Source: Streptomyces sp. SAJ15 (GTDB lineage Bacteria; Actinomycetota; Actinomycetes; Streptomycetales; Streptomycetaceae). Taken from it: DNA of 64,000 nt. The position numbers were made by a program, and so were the translations under genes. The stretch spans positions 372,001-436,000 of the forward strand of contig NZ_NISY01000005.1 of assembly GCF_007595705.1 (NCBI RefSeq), given 5' to 3'. The notes below the pieces were generated by a model. The model did not search any database. It was not told the origin of the DNA and was given only the letters and a program-made list of their open reading frames with translations. The number at the start of each line of letters is the position of its first letter. The stretch's first letter is position 1. Shown here one piece after another: positions 7,710 to 15,674 of this stretch.

Positions 7710-9728
7710 ATGTGGCACCGTTTCCCGTCGGCCGGCCGGCACGCCGGACCGGTCCGGCGCGCTTCCGGCAGAAGGCCGAAGGGGCCCGACTCGGCCGTGG
7801 AGCGCGAGCTCTTCGGGGGCCACCGGGAGCTGGACACCGGATACGCACGACATGAGATGGCGCGGCTGAACATCTCCTTCCGGGGCATGGCCCGGCGCAT
7901 CCCGCACCTGGTGGCGCAGTCGGTGCGGCTGGCCTGGGCGACGGACCGCGCCGCGCTGCTGCTGGTCGCCGGGGCGGAGCTGGGGCAGGGACTGGGGACC
8001 GCCTTCGGGCTGTTGGCCACCAACCGGGTGCTCGTCGAGCTGTTCGCCGCCGGGCCCACCCCCGAGCGGGTGCGGGCCGCGCTGCCGTCCCTGCTGTGGG
8101 TGGCGTGTGCCAGCGCGCTGATCGCCGTGTTGCGCGGGGTGTCCACCGCCGCCACCGGGCGGCTGGAGCCCAAGGTGGAGCGAGCGGCCAATGTGCGGCT
8201 GCTGCGGCCGGTGATCCATGTGGAGCTGGCCGACCTGGAGCGCGCCGAGTTCCGGCGGCTGCTGGACTCCGCCCGCTACGGCACGGACTCGGCCCGCCGC
8301 ATGATCAGCCACAGCGTGGGCGTGCTCAACGCCCTGGTCTCCCTGGCCGCGGCCGCCGGGGTGCTCGCGGTGCTGCACCCGGCGCTGTTACCCATGCTGC
8401 TGCTGATCGCCTTGCCCAAGGGCTACGGCACCATCCGCAGCGCCCGGCGCATGTACCAGTCCATCCAGGTCTGGCTGGAGCATCTGCGCAAGCGGCACCA
8501 GCTGTCCCAGCTGCTCACCGGTCAGGAGGCCGCGGCCGAGGTGCGGGTGCACGGCGCCGGTCCGCATCTGCTGGGCCACTTCGAGCGGATGTCGCAGGAG
8601 CACGAGACGGAGCAGGCCCGGCTGGCGCGTGCGGAGGCCGCCACCGACCTGGCGTCCAGCGCGGTCTCGGGGCTCGCCACGGCCGCCACCTACGGGCTGC
8701 TGGGGCTGCTCCTCCAGGGGGGCGTGATCCCGCTGGCGGTGGCGGGGACGGCCGTGATCGCGATCCGCAACAGCACCTCCCAGCTCGGCCAGCTGGTCCG
8801 CCAGGTCAACCACCTCTACGAGCAGTCGCTGTTCTACCTGGACCTGGAGAAGGCCGTCAGCAACGCCGCCGACCGGGCCATGCCGACCGACGGCCACGTC
8901 CTCAAGCGGGCTCCGCAGGAGATCCGCTTCGACCATGTGACCTTCACCTACCCCGACCGCCCCACCCCGGCCGTCGACGACGTCTCCTTCACGGTCCGTC
9001 AGGGCGAGATCGTCGCGCTGGTGGGCGACAACGGCTGCGGCAAGTCCACCACCGCCCGACTGCTCGCCGGGCTGTATCTGCCCGACCGCGGACACATCCT
9101 GGTGGACGGGACGGACATCCGGGAGCTGGACCGGGCCAGCCTCTTCCAACACGTCGCCCTCATCGACCAGTCGTTCATGGAGTGGCCCTTCACCGCCGGC
9201 AAGAACATCCACCTGGGCCGCCCCTCCGACCCCTACTCGCCGTCCGACATCCATCGGGCCGCCGCCTACGCCGAGGCCGACGCGGTCATCGCCGAGCTCC
9301 CGCAGGGGCTCAACACCCTGCTGGACCGCAACTACCACCAGGGGGTGGGGCTCTCCGGCGGACAGTGGCAACGCATGGCGCTGGCCCGCGCCACGTTCCG
9401 CGCCGCGCCGATCGTGATCGCCGACGAGCCCACCGCCGCGCTGGACGCCCGCTCCGAGATCGCCGCCTTCGAACGCATCCGCCGGCTCGCCGACCAGGGC
9501 GCCACCATCATTCTGATCAGCCATCGCATGGCCTCCTGTCGCCACGCCGACACCATCTACGTCCTCGACCACGGCCGCCTGGTCGAGCACGGCACCCACA
9601 CCGAGCTCCTCACCCGCCCGGGCTCCCGCTACGCCGCCGCGTACAAGCTCCAGGCCGACCAGTACGCCCACGTACCCGGCCCGGCGGCTGCCGCTAACGT
9701 CGATCGAGGGGACCGACTCCGCGGGTAG
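7710..9728 (+). CDS. ABC exporter, fused permease and ATPase
   Basis: A 672-residue half-transporter. The N-terminal 60 residues are basic and cytoplasmic, residues about 65-390 form the membrane domain, and residues about 400-650 form the nucleotide-binding domain with Walker A GDNGCGKST, signature LSGGQWQRMALA, Walker B IVIADEPTAALD and switch His in ILISHRM. The Q-loop is LIDQSFMEW. GGAGG six bases before the ATG at 7710 supports this start; ATG 7860 is a weaker alternative. It probably works as a homodimer or with an unlinked partner. Substrate unknown. It is followed after 10 bases by a TIR-like protein on the same strand, so the two are likely co-transcribed. Confidence 0.88.
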   Translation: MWHRFPSAGRHAGPVRRASGRRPKGPDSAVERELFGGHRELDTGYARHEMARLNISFRGMARRIPHLVAQSVRLAWATDRAALLLVAGAELGQGLGTAFGLLATNRVLVELFAAGPTPERVRAALPSLLWVACASALIAVLRGVSTAATGRLEPKVERAANVRLLRPVIHVELADLERAEFRRLLDSARYGTDSARRMISHSVGVLNALVSLAAAAGVLAVLHPALLPMLLLIALPKGYGTIRSARRMYQSIQVWLEHLRKRHQLSQLLTGQEAAAEVRVHGAGPHLLGHFERMSQEHETEQARLARAEAATDLASSAVSGLATAATYGLLGLLLQGGVIPLAVAGTAVIAIRNSTSQLGQLVRQVNHLYEQSLFYLDLEKAVSNAADRAMPTDGHVLKRAPQEIRFDHVTFTYPDRPTPAVDDVSFTVRQGEIVALVGDNGCGKSTTARLLAGLYLPDRGHILVDGTDIRELDRASLFQHVALIDQSFMEWPFTAGKNIHLGRPSDPYSPSDIHRAAAYAEADAVIAELPQGLNTLLDRNYHQGVGLSGGQWQRMALARATFRAAPIVIADEPTAALDARSEIAAFERIRRLADQGATIILISHRMASCRHADTIYVLDHGRLVEHGTHTELLTRPGSRYAAAYKLQADQYAHVPGPAAAANVDRGDRLRG

Positions 9729-9738
9729 GGAGGAAGGC

Positions 9739-10629
9739 ATGGCCGGGCAGACCGTCACGGGTGGCGTCGACCCCCGCAAGGTGTTCGTGATCCACGGGCG
9801 CAACGAGCCCGCGCGCAAGGGGCTGTTCGAGTTTCTGCGGACGCTCGGGCTCGACCCGATCGAGTGGTCGGAGGCGATCCGGCTCACCGGGAAGGGCTCC
9901 CCGTACCTGGGCGAGGTGCTGGACGCGGTGTTCGCCCACGCGCAGGCCGTGGTCATCCTCCAGACCCCGGACGACGTCGCCCGTCTGCACGAGAGTCTCA
10001 CCCTTCCGGGCGACCCCGAGTGTGTCCCGCGGTTGCAGCCGCGGCCGAACGTCCTGTTCGAGGCGGGCATGGCCATGGGCCGGGACGAGGAGCGCACGGT
10101 GATCGTGGAGCTGGGCGAGGTCAGGGGCTTCAGCGACATCCAGGGCCGGCACGTGGTCCGGCTCGACGACTCCGTCAAGCGGCGGCAGGAGCTGGCGATC
10201 CGACTCCAGACGGCCGGCTGCGCGGTGCGGCTGAGCGGCACCGACTGGCACGACGCCGGCGATCTGACTCCCCCCGTCCCGTCGTTGGCCGATCCCGTTC
10301 CCGGAGCCGGGGAGGAGGTCGCGGACTCCCCGCGGCTGGAGGCGCGCTATGTCGACCACGGACCGGGGAGAAGCGGCGTCGTGCAGATCACCAACCACGG
10401 CCCCGGGGACCTGTACGACCTGGAGGTGACCGCCGCCGAGCGGGGCGGGGGCGTCGTCCAGGACGCCGACGGGTTCTCGGTCCCCAGGCTGCCCGCCGGG
10501 AAGACCGTACGGGTGCTGCGCCGGCGGCCCGCGGGCGTCGGCGCGGGCGGCCGCTGCGACATCACCGTCATCGGCAGGACCGCGGACGGGACGCCGGTCC
10601 GGGTCGGCGAGTTCGCGGACTGTGGCTGA
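9739..10629 (+). CDS. TIR-like nucleotide-binding protein with C-terminal beta-sandwich domain
   Basis: A 296-residue protein. Residues about 10-170 match the predicted nucleotide-binding TIR-like family: KVFVIHGRNEPARKGLFEFL, then a Glu in LGEVLDAVFAHA that could be the catalytic-type acid, VVILQTPDDVARL, RPNVLFEAGMAMG and HVVRLDDSVKRRQELA. Related domains are NAD-consuming or nucleotide-sensing effectors in bacterial immunity (CBASS, Pycsar). Residues about 195-296 look like an Ig/CARDB-type beta-sandwich (GVVQITNHGPGDLYDLEVTA) and not like a known sensor. GGGAGGAAGGC before the ATG supports the start. The fold call is strong. The immune role is inferred from the family only. Confidence 0.8.
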   Translation: MAGQTVTGGVDPRKVFVIHGRNEPARKGLFEFLRTLGLDPIEWSEAIRLTGKGSPYLGEVLDAVFAHAQAVVILQTPDDVARLHESLTLPGDPECVPRLQPRPNVLFEAGMAMGRDEERTVIVELGEVRGFSDIQGRHVVRLDDSVKRRQELAIRLQTAGCAVRLSGTDWHDAGDLTPPVPSLADPVPGAGEEVADSPRLEARYVDHGPGRSGVVQITNHGPGDLYDLEVTAAERGGGVVQDADGFSVPRLPAGKTVRVLRRRPAGVGAGGRCDITVIGRTADGTPVRVGEFADCG

Positions 10630-10648
10630 GCGCACCGGCTGAGCGACG

Positions 10649-10678
10649 GGGGCGCCGCGCGTCGAACGCCGGCGCCCC
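10649..10678 (+). terminator. Hairpin after the ABC-TIR pair
   Basis: GGGGCGCCG at 10649-10657 pairs perfectly with CGGCGCCCC at 10670-10678 around a 12-base loop, 20 bases past the TIR-like gene stop. There is no U-tract, which is normal for high-GC actinomycete terminators. Confidence 0.6.
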
Positions 10679-10877
10679 GGGTCCGCGTGGTCGGACAGGG
10701 GGCCACGCGCCCGCCGGCCCCGGCGTCGGCCCCGTCGTCGCGCCCTCGCGCGCCGTTGACGTGTACCGAGAAACTCCGGGGAAAACTCCCGAGTAGGGGG
10801 TTGAATGCGCCGGTCACCGAAGCGTGTCACCCTGGAATCGACTCCTGTATTCCGATCGCCCCGAGGAGTGAGCAGCT

Positions 10878-11069
10878 ATGGGAATCGGAGACCAGCCCAA
10901 GGGCACGCCCGGGCGGGTGAAGGCCACGCCGCGGGATGTGCAGGAGAAGGCGCAGCGAGCCGGGCAGGCGCGGGAGCGCGCGGTCGAGGAGGAGCGGAAG
11001 GCCCGGCTGCGAGCCCAGGCGGAGCAGCAGAAGGCCCGGGAGACCTTCGATCGGGACTTCGAGGTCTGA
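10878..11069 (+). CDS. Small charged hypothetical protein
   Basis: A 63-residue protein. GAGGAG about 10 bases before the ATG at 10878 supports translation. The sequence is almost all charged and helix-forming residues (EKAQRAGQARERAVEEERKA), with no signal, membrane segment or cysteine, so it should be an extended amphipathic helix or coiled coil in the cytoplasm. It resembles in style the small CsbD-like or stress-type proteins of streptomycetes, but I cannot name a family. It lies just upstream of the GGGCCG-N2-CGGCCC palindrome and the SLOG-type gene. Confidence 0.65.
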   Translation: MGIGDQPKGTPGRVKATPRDVQEKAQRAGQARERAVEEERKARLRAQAEQQKARETFDRDFEV

Positions 11070-11127
11070 GCTGAGCAGGTGCGAAGGAGCCGGTCGGCCG
11101 GGTGAGCCGGCCGACCGGGCACCGTCA

Positions 11128-11141
11128 GGGCCGTTCGGCCC
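11128..11141. promoter_or_regulatory. GGGCCG-TT-CGGCCC palindrome upstream of the SLOG-type gene
   Basis: Perfect six-base arms with a two-base centre, 84 bases before the GTG at 11225. The same 14 bases occur at 14760-14773 between the flavohemoglobin and the response regulator genes, and nearly the same at 48327-48339. I infer a shared operator, possibly for the DevR-like regulator encoded at 14815. Confidence 0.6.
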
Positions 11142-11224
11142 CTACCGGCGGGGGATCACCGCTGTGTTCACTGCGACGCGGACCCGGTGAACGGGTGGAA
11201 CGTGGTGATGAGGGGAGCGGTGCG

Positions 11225-11758
11225 GTGATCGCGGCCGTGGGGCATGCGGATCTGACAGCGGGGACGCTGGAGCTGGTGGAGGCCGAGCTGCGGGCCCGGT
11301 TGGAGCGACTGGAGCGGCTGGCCGAGGGAGCGGTGGGGTTGGTGCGGGCGGGTGCCGGGCTGCCGCTGGCCTTCGGCCGGGCGGTGCGCGCGGCCGGCCG
11401 GAAGCTCACCGTGTGGCTGCCCGCCCAGGGCTCGGTGCCGGCCGTGCTGCCGGCGCGTGACCGGCCGGCCGCCGGGGAGCTGCTGGTGCTGGCCGAGCAT
11501 GTGCGGCTGCTCCCCTTCGACCCGGCCGACCGGTACGCCTGCATCGGCGCGGACGAACGGCTGGTCGGCTCCTGCCGCACGGTGCTCGCCGTCTGGGACG
11601 GTTCGCCGTCCGACGGCCGGGACGCGACCGCGCACCTGGTGGCCTACGCCCGGGCCCGGGGCATTCCGGTCGAGGTCGTCTGGCCGGCCGGCGCGGCGCG
11701 CCAGGGCAGGGGCGCGCCGAAGAGTCCCAGGGGTTCGAGGACTCCGAAGAAGAAGTGA
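11225..11758 (+). CDS. SLOG-type Rossmann-fold protein of unknown function
   Basis: A 177-residue protein starting at the GTG at 11225 (VIAAVGHADLTAGTLELV). The G-H-x-(D/N)-L-T opening, the central LAEHVRLLPFDPADRYACIGADERLVGSC block and the end TVLAVWDGSPSDGRDATAHLVAYARARGIPVEVVWP match a streptomycete group related to the SLOG/DprA-type nucleotide-binding Rossmann fold, where such proteins are predicted to bind or process nucleotide ligands. A Lys/Arg-rich tail closes the protein. An upstream in-frame start at 11102 would add a stretch with no family resemblance. It is preceded by a palindrome shared with the flavohemoglobin region and followed by a strong terminator. Confidence 0.7.
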   Translation: MIAAVGHADLTAGTLELVEAELRARLERLERLAEGAVGLVRAGAGLPLAFGRAVRAAGRKLTVWLPAQGSVPAVLPARDRPAAGELLVLAEHVRLLPFDPADRYACIGADERLVGSCRTVLAVWDGSPSDGRDATAHLVAYARARGIPVEVVWPAGAARQGRGAPKSPRGSRTPKKK

Positions 11759-11806
11759 CCCCGGCTCCCGGGCCGGATGGCCGGCCCGGGGATACGGGAG
11801 CCGGGG
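11759..11806. terminator. Strong terminator after the SLOG-type gene
   Basis: CCCCGGCTCCCG at 11759-11770 pairs perfectly with CGGGAGCCGGGG at 11795-11806. The stem begins immediately after the stop codon of the SLOG-type gene. It lies between convergent genes and can serve both strands. The following 11807-11951 is GC-rich and holds short direct repeats (cccggtctcagg twice near 11925-11950) but no gene. Confidence 0.75.
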
Positions 11807-11951
11807 TCTGACGGTCCAGGGGAGGGCCGGACCGTCGGGGACGGGGATCGCGGGGTCCGGCCGGGATCGCGGGGCCGGGGGAAGGGCCCGCCGCCGCCCG
11901 ATGCGGGGGTTGGCGGCGACGGACCCGGTCTCAGGGGGACGAGCCCCGGTC

Positions 11952-13400
11952 TCAGGCGGCGCCGATGAGCTCGTCCGCGGCGCGCTGCCCGCTGGCGACG
12001 CAGTCGGTGATGTCCACCCCGTCGTACGCGGCTCCGCAGAGGGCCAGCCCGGGCAGCCGGCCGAGCGCGTCCCGCACCCGTGTCACCCGGGCCGGATGCC
12101 CGGCGCCGTACTGCGGCAGCCCGTCGATCCAGCGGGTCACCTCGGTGGCCACCGGCCGGGCGCCGAGCCCGGTCACCTCCTCCAGGTCGCGCAGGGAGGC
12201 GCCCACGAGGTCGGCGTCGTCCAGGTAGAGCAGCTCCTCCTCGCCGTGCCGGCCGATGGAGGTGCGCAGCACGAAGAGCTCCCGGGCGCGCCGGGAGACC
12301 CAGTCCCACTTGTGGCTGAGGAAGGTGGCGGCCTTGATGGTGCTGTGGCACAGGTCCCGGTCCACGGGCGGGATGAGAAATCCGGACCGGCCGTCGAAGG
12401 CGCTCAGCCCCGTCAGGTCGGAGCGGCGGAAGGCCATGGTCACCACGGCCGTCGAGGCGTAGTCGACCCTGGACAGCTCGGCCGCCGTGGCGGGTGCCTC
12501 CGCGGCGAGCAGCGTGGCCGCCACCCAGGCGGGGGCGGCGATGACCACCCCGTCGCAGTCGAGGGTCCGCGCCGGGACGCGCACCTCCCAGCCGGTGGGG
12601 GTGCGGTTCAGCGCGAGGGCGGGGCAGTCGAGCACGATCTCTCCGCCCGCCGCCCGCACGGCCGCGGCGACCGCGCCCGGCAGGGTGCCGACGCCGCCGT
12701 CGACGCCGACGATCGACGGCCCGGCGGGGTGGGGGCCCGCACCCGCGCCGGGGGCCTCGTCGCGGGTGCGGGTGCGGGCGCGCGGGGCGCGGCGGCCGGC
12801 GGCGACCGCCGAGCCGCGGGGGCCGTCCGGGTGGTCGCCGGTGCCGTCCGGGGTCTCGGTCCCGGGCGCGCCGTCCGAGCCCTCCGCCTCGCGCGGGCCG
12901 TACGTGCCGTCCGATCCGTACGGGTCGCCGGCCCCGAGCGCGCCCTCGGAGCCGTAGCCGTAGCCGTCGAAGTAGCCGTAGGCGTCGTAGTGCCCCAGCG
13001 AGACGTCCTCGCTGATCTCGATCCGGGGTCCGGCGCCCGCGGCGCCCGGCCCCCGGTCCCCCGGCAGGCTCAGTACCCGGCGGGTGGGGACCGGGCGCAG
13101 CGCGCCCCGGCTCCACAGCGCGGCGGAGGCGCTGGCGGGGGCGCGCAGCCGGTCGCCGAGCCCGACCGCCCGCGCCAGTTGGAGCGCCTCCGGGCGGCGG
13201 GCGAGCAGCGCCTCGGCGCCGAGGTCGACCGGCGCGCCCGCGATGGAGCCCCGGCGCAGCTTGCCGCCGAGCCGCCCGGCGGATTCCAGCAGGGTGACGC
13301 GGAGCCCGGCGCCGGTGAGCCGGTGCGCCGCGGCGAGCCCCGAGATGCCGCCGCCGACGACGATGACATGGGGTGCGGGTGCGCCGGGGGTGAGGCTCAC
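11952..13400 (-). CDS. Protoporphyrinogen-oxidase-like FAD protein with its central domain replaced by low complexity
   Basis: A 482-residue protein. Its GTG overlaps the stop of the flavohemoglobin gene (GTGA at 13397-13400), so it is coupled to it. The N-terminal 100 residues form a normal FAD-binding Rossmann unit (VIVVGGGISGLAAAHRLTGAG, then GGKL and APVDLGAEALLARRPEAL). The C-terminal half is a normal HemG/HemY end (GVDGGVGTLPGAVAAAV, DGVVIAAPAWVA, LPQYGAGHPARV, GLALCGAAYDGVDITDCVASG). Between about residues 115 and 240, the part that normally forms much of the substrate and membrane-binding domain is replaced by Gly/Asp/Tyr-rich repeats and an Arg/Pro-rich stretch. It may be inactive in haem synthesis or have a new role beside the flavohemoglobin. 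Confidence 0.75.
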   Translation of the reverse strand: MSLTPGAPAPHVIVVGGGISGLAAAHRLTGAGLRVTLLESAGRLGGKLRRGSIAGAPVDLGAEALLARRPEALQLARAVGLGDRLRAPASASAALWSRGALRPVPTRRVLSLPGDRGPGAAGAGPRIEISEDVSLGHYDAYGYFDGYGYGSEGALGAGDPYGSDGTYGPREAEGSDGAPGTETPDGTGDHPDGPRGSAVAAGRRAPRARTRTRDEAPGAGAGPHPAGPSIVGVDGGVGTLPGAVAAAVRAAGGEIVLDCPALALNRTPTGWEVRVPARTLDCDGVVIAAPAWVAATLLAAEAPATAAELSRVDYASTAVVTMAFRRSDLTGLSAFDGRSGFLIPPVDRDLCHSTIKAATFLSHKWDWVSRRARELFVLRTSIGRHGEEELLYLDDADLVGASLRDLEEVTGLGARPVATEVTRWIDGLPQYGAGHPARVTRVRDALGRLPGLALCGAAYDGVDITDCVASGQRAADELIGAA

Positions 13401-14671
13401 GCGTCCACTCCTTCGTACGCCGCCGAACGGGAGGCGGCCGGGGTCAGGCTGTCGGGCAGGGGGTCGTACCGGATGCGCTCGACGGGCAGGCCGGACGCCG
13501 CCAGGCGCGCCACGGTGGCGCCCACCGCCGAGGGCGGGCCGCTGACGTAGGCGAGGTGTTCGGACCAGTCGCCGTGGCGCGCCACGGCCTCGGCCACCGA
13601 GCCGTACTCGCTCGCCCCCGGCCCCTCGCCGACCACCGTGACCACGCGCAGCCACGGGCGGTGGCGCTCCCAGCCGGAGAGCGTCTCGGCCTCGTACAGC
13701 TCGGCGAGGCCGCGGGCGCCGACGAACAGGTGCACGCGGCGGTGGAAGGTCCGGCGTGCGGCCAGCTCCTCCACGAGCGCCTTGACGGCGGCCCAACCGG
13801 TGCCGTCCGCGACCAGCAGCAGGTCCCGTGCGAGGTCGTCCGCCACCGTCATCGTGCCCTGGGCGGGCCCGAGGCGCAGGGTGTCGCCGACCCGGGTGTG
13901 CCCGACGAGGGCGTCGCTCACCCCGCCGGGACCGGTCCGTCGGACGTGGAACTCCAGCTCGCCGTCCGGCCGCGGGGCGCGGGCGATGGAATACCGCCGC
14001 CACGCCTGGGGCAACAGCGGCGACTCCACGGCCGCGTGCTGCCCGGCGTGGTACGGGTACGGCTCCCCCGTCCGCACCCGCAGCACGGCGATGTCCGGGT
14101 GGCGCAGCTCGTGCCCGGTCACCGTGGCGTGCCAGGAGGTGGGTTCGTCGAGCGCGGCGTCCGCGCCCTCGACCATGGCCGCGACGGCGAACCGCAGCAT
14201 CCGCACCCACGCCTGCTCCACCGCCTCGGACCAGCGCGGGCCCGCCGTACGGGCCAGCGCCTCGCACAGCGCGGCCTCGAAGGTCTCGTAGTGCACGGGC
14301 CGCACCCCGAGCTTGCGGTGGTCGCGGCCGAGCCGGGTGAAGGTGGCGGCCACCTCGTCCGGCTCGTGCAGGTTCTCGATCAGGTACCAGAAGATGCGCG
14401 CCAGATGGGCCCGTTGGAACTCCATCGACTCCGGGAAGAGCGACCGCAGATAGGGCCGGCGTTCGAACATCGCGTCGTAGAGGTGGGTGATCAGCTCGCT
14501 GAACGGGGTCACCAGGCCCAGGTACTGCGTGATCAGCCGCTGATCGGCCGCGCCGTCATACGGCTCCACGGCCCTCCGGGACTCGGACGGCGACGACAGG
14601 ATCCGTCGGCGCAGCCGCATCGCGTCATGCCGGGCGAGCAGCGCGTGGTACTCGTCGTTGACGGTGTCCAT
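13397..14671 (-). CDS. Flavohemoglobin (nitric oxide dioxygenase type)
   Basis: A 424-residue protein: an N-terminal extension of about 45 residues, a globin domain (about 45-180) with the proximal His in GRDHRKLGVRP, then a ferredoxin-reductase module with the FAD motif WRRYSIA and the NAD(P) site LLVADGTGWAAVKALVEEL. Flavohemoglobins turn NO into nitrate using O2 and NAD(P)H. The second Gly of the canonical GGTG site is Asp here. It is divergent from a DevR-type regulator across 143 bases that contain two overlapping palindromes, and its stop overlaps the start of a haem-oxidase-like gene. Induction by nitrosative or low-oxygen stress is likely but inferred. Confidence 0.88.
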   Translation of the reverse strand: MDTVNDEYHALLARHDAMRLRRRILSSPSESRRAVEPYDGAADQRLITQYLGLVTPFSELITHLYDAMFERRPYLRSLFPESMEFQRAHLARIFWYLIENLHEPDEVAATFTRLGRDHRKLGVRPVHYETFEAALCEALARTAGPRWSEAVEQAWVRMLRFAVAAMVEGADAALDEPTSWHATVTGHELRHPDIAVLRVRTGEPYPYHAGQHAAVESPLLPQAWRRYSIARAPRPDGELEFHVRRTGPGGVSDALVGHTRVGDTLRLGPAQGTMTVADDLARDLLLVADGTGWAAVKALVEELAARRTFHRRVHLFVGARGLAELYEAETLSGWERHRPWLRVVTVVGEGPGASEYGSVAEAVARHGDWSEHLAYVSGPPSAVGATVARLAASGLPVERIRYDPLPDSLTPAASRSAAYEGVDA

Positions 14672-14745
14672 GGTCAGCGGCTCTCCTTATCGGGAGATGG
14701 GGGGTCGAACCGCGTTCAATATGGCACCGCCCGTAGCGGCCCGTC

Positions 14746-14773
14746 CGGCCCTATCCATAGGGCCGTTCGGCCC
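14746..14773. promoter_or_regulatory. Two overlapping palindromes between the flavohemoglobin and response regulator genes
   Basis: CGGCCCTAT-CC-ATAGGGCCG at 14746-14765 has perfect nine-base arms. It overlaps GGGCCG-TT-CGGCCC at 14760-14773, which recurs upstream of the SLOG-type gene. The pair sits in the 143-base divergent promoter region, 75 bases from the flavohemoglobin start and about 41 from the regulator start. Such symmetric GC-rich boxes are what a dimeric NarL/DevR-type regulator would bind. Identity is inferred. Confidence 0.65.
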
Positions 14774-14814
14774 CCTCGACGGCGGCACGGACGGTCGCGA
14801 GATAATGGATCTTC

Positions 14815-15588
14815 ATGGATCACCACCAGGACCAGCCCACCCCGCCCGCCGGCGTGCCGGCCCCCTCCCCCATCCGGGTCTTCATCCTCGACGACCACGA
14901 GGTGGTCCGGCGGGGGGTGCGCGACCTCCTTGAGGCCGAGGAGGACATCGACGTGGTGGGCGAGGCGGCCGGCGCCCACGAGGCGCTCGCCCGGGTGCCG
15001 GCGGCCCGCCCCCATGTGGCCGTGCTGGACGTACGGCTCGGGGACGCGGGGGGCTCGGCGCCGGGCGGAGTGGGGGGCGTGGGCGGCTCGGGCGGCGACC
15101 ACGCGGGCATCGAGGTGTGCCGGGAGCTCCGGGCGCGGATGCCGGAGCTGGCCTGTCTCATGCTGACGTCCTTCGATGACGACGAGGCCCTGTTCGACGC
15201 CATCATGGCGGGGGCCGCCGGCTATGTGCTCAAGCAGATCAACGGCTCCGACCTGGTGACCGCCGTCCGCACGGTGGCCACCGGACAGTCGATGCTCGAC
15301 CCGCGGACGGCCACCCGCGTGATGGCCCGGCTGCGCGGCCCGCACCAGCCCGAGGCGGCCCCCGAGCCCTCGGAACTCGATCGGCTCTCCCCCCGCGAAC
15401 GGCAGATCCTGGAGCTCATCGGGGAGGGCCTGACCAACCGTCAGATAGCCGACCGGCTGTTCCTGGCGGAGAAGACCGTCAAGAACCGCATCTCCTCCAT
15501 CCTGGCCAAGCTGGGCGTCGGCCGCCGCGTCCAGGCCGCCGTCATCGCCGGCCGCGTCCTGAACCGCCGCGACCCACGCGGGCACTAG
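14815..15588 (+). CDS. NarL/DevR-type response regulator
   Basis: A 257-residue regulator. The receiver domain (about residues 20-155) has the acidic pair FILDDHE, the phosphoacceptor Asp in VAVLDVRL and the Lys in GYVLKQI. The LuxR-type HTH is at about 185-250 (LSPRERQILELIGEGLTNRQIADRLFLAEKTVKNRISSIL, split as seen). An unusual Gly-rich insert of about 18 residues (GGSAPGGVGGVGG) follows the phospho-Asp strand. There is no kinase next door. The DevS-like kinase at 20055-21857 is the nearest candidate partner. No Shine-Dalgarno is obvious before the ATG at 14815, so it may be translated from a very short leader. Confidence 0.88.
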   Translation: MDHHQDQPTPPAGVPAPSPIRVFILDDHEVVRRGVRDLLEAEEDIDVVGEAAGAHEALARVPAARPHVAVLDVRLGDAGGSAPGGVGGVGGSGGDHAGIEVCRELRARMPELACLMLTSFDDDEALFDAIMAGAAGYVLKQINGSDLVTAVRTVATGQSMLDPRTATRVMARLRGPHQPEAAPEPSELDRLSPRERQILELIGEGLTNRQIADRLFLAEKTVKNRISSILAKLGVGRRVQAAVIAGRVLNRRDPRGH

Positions 15589-15674
15589 TACTCCGGTCGG
15601 AAACCGTTGTCGTGTCCGACGACATCGCCCCGGAAGCGCGGCAGGCCCTGTCGCGCGAGCGGCGCGGCGTCGGC

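Noticed and set aside
11352..13550. Very long open frame on the plus strand opposite the HemY-like gene
   Set aside because: Composition is Gly/Arg/Ala-rich without any motif, while the minus strand shows FAD-binding motifs and coupling to the flavohemoglobin.
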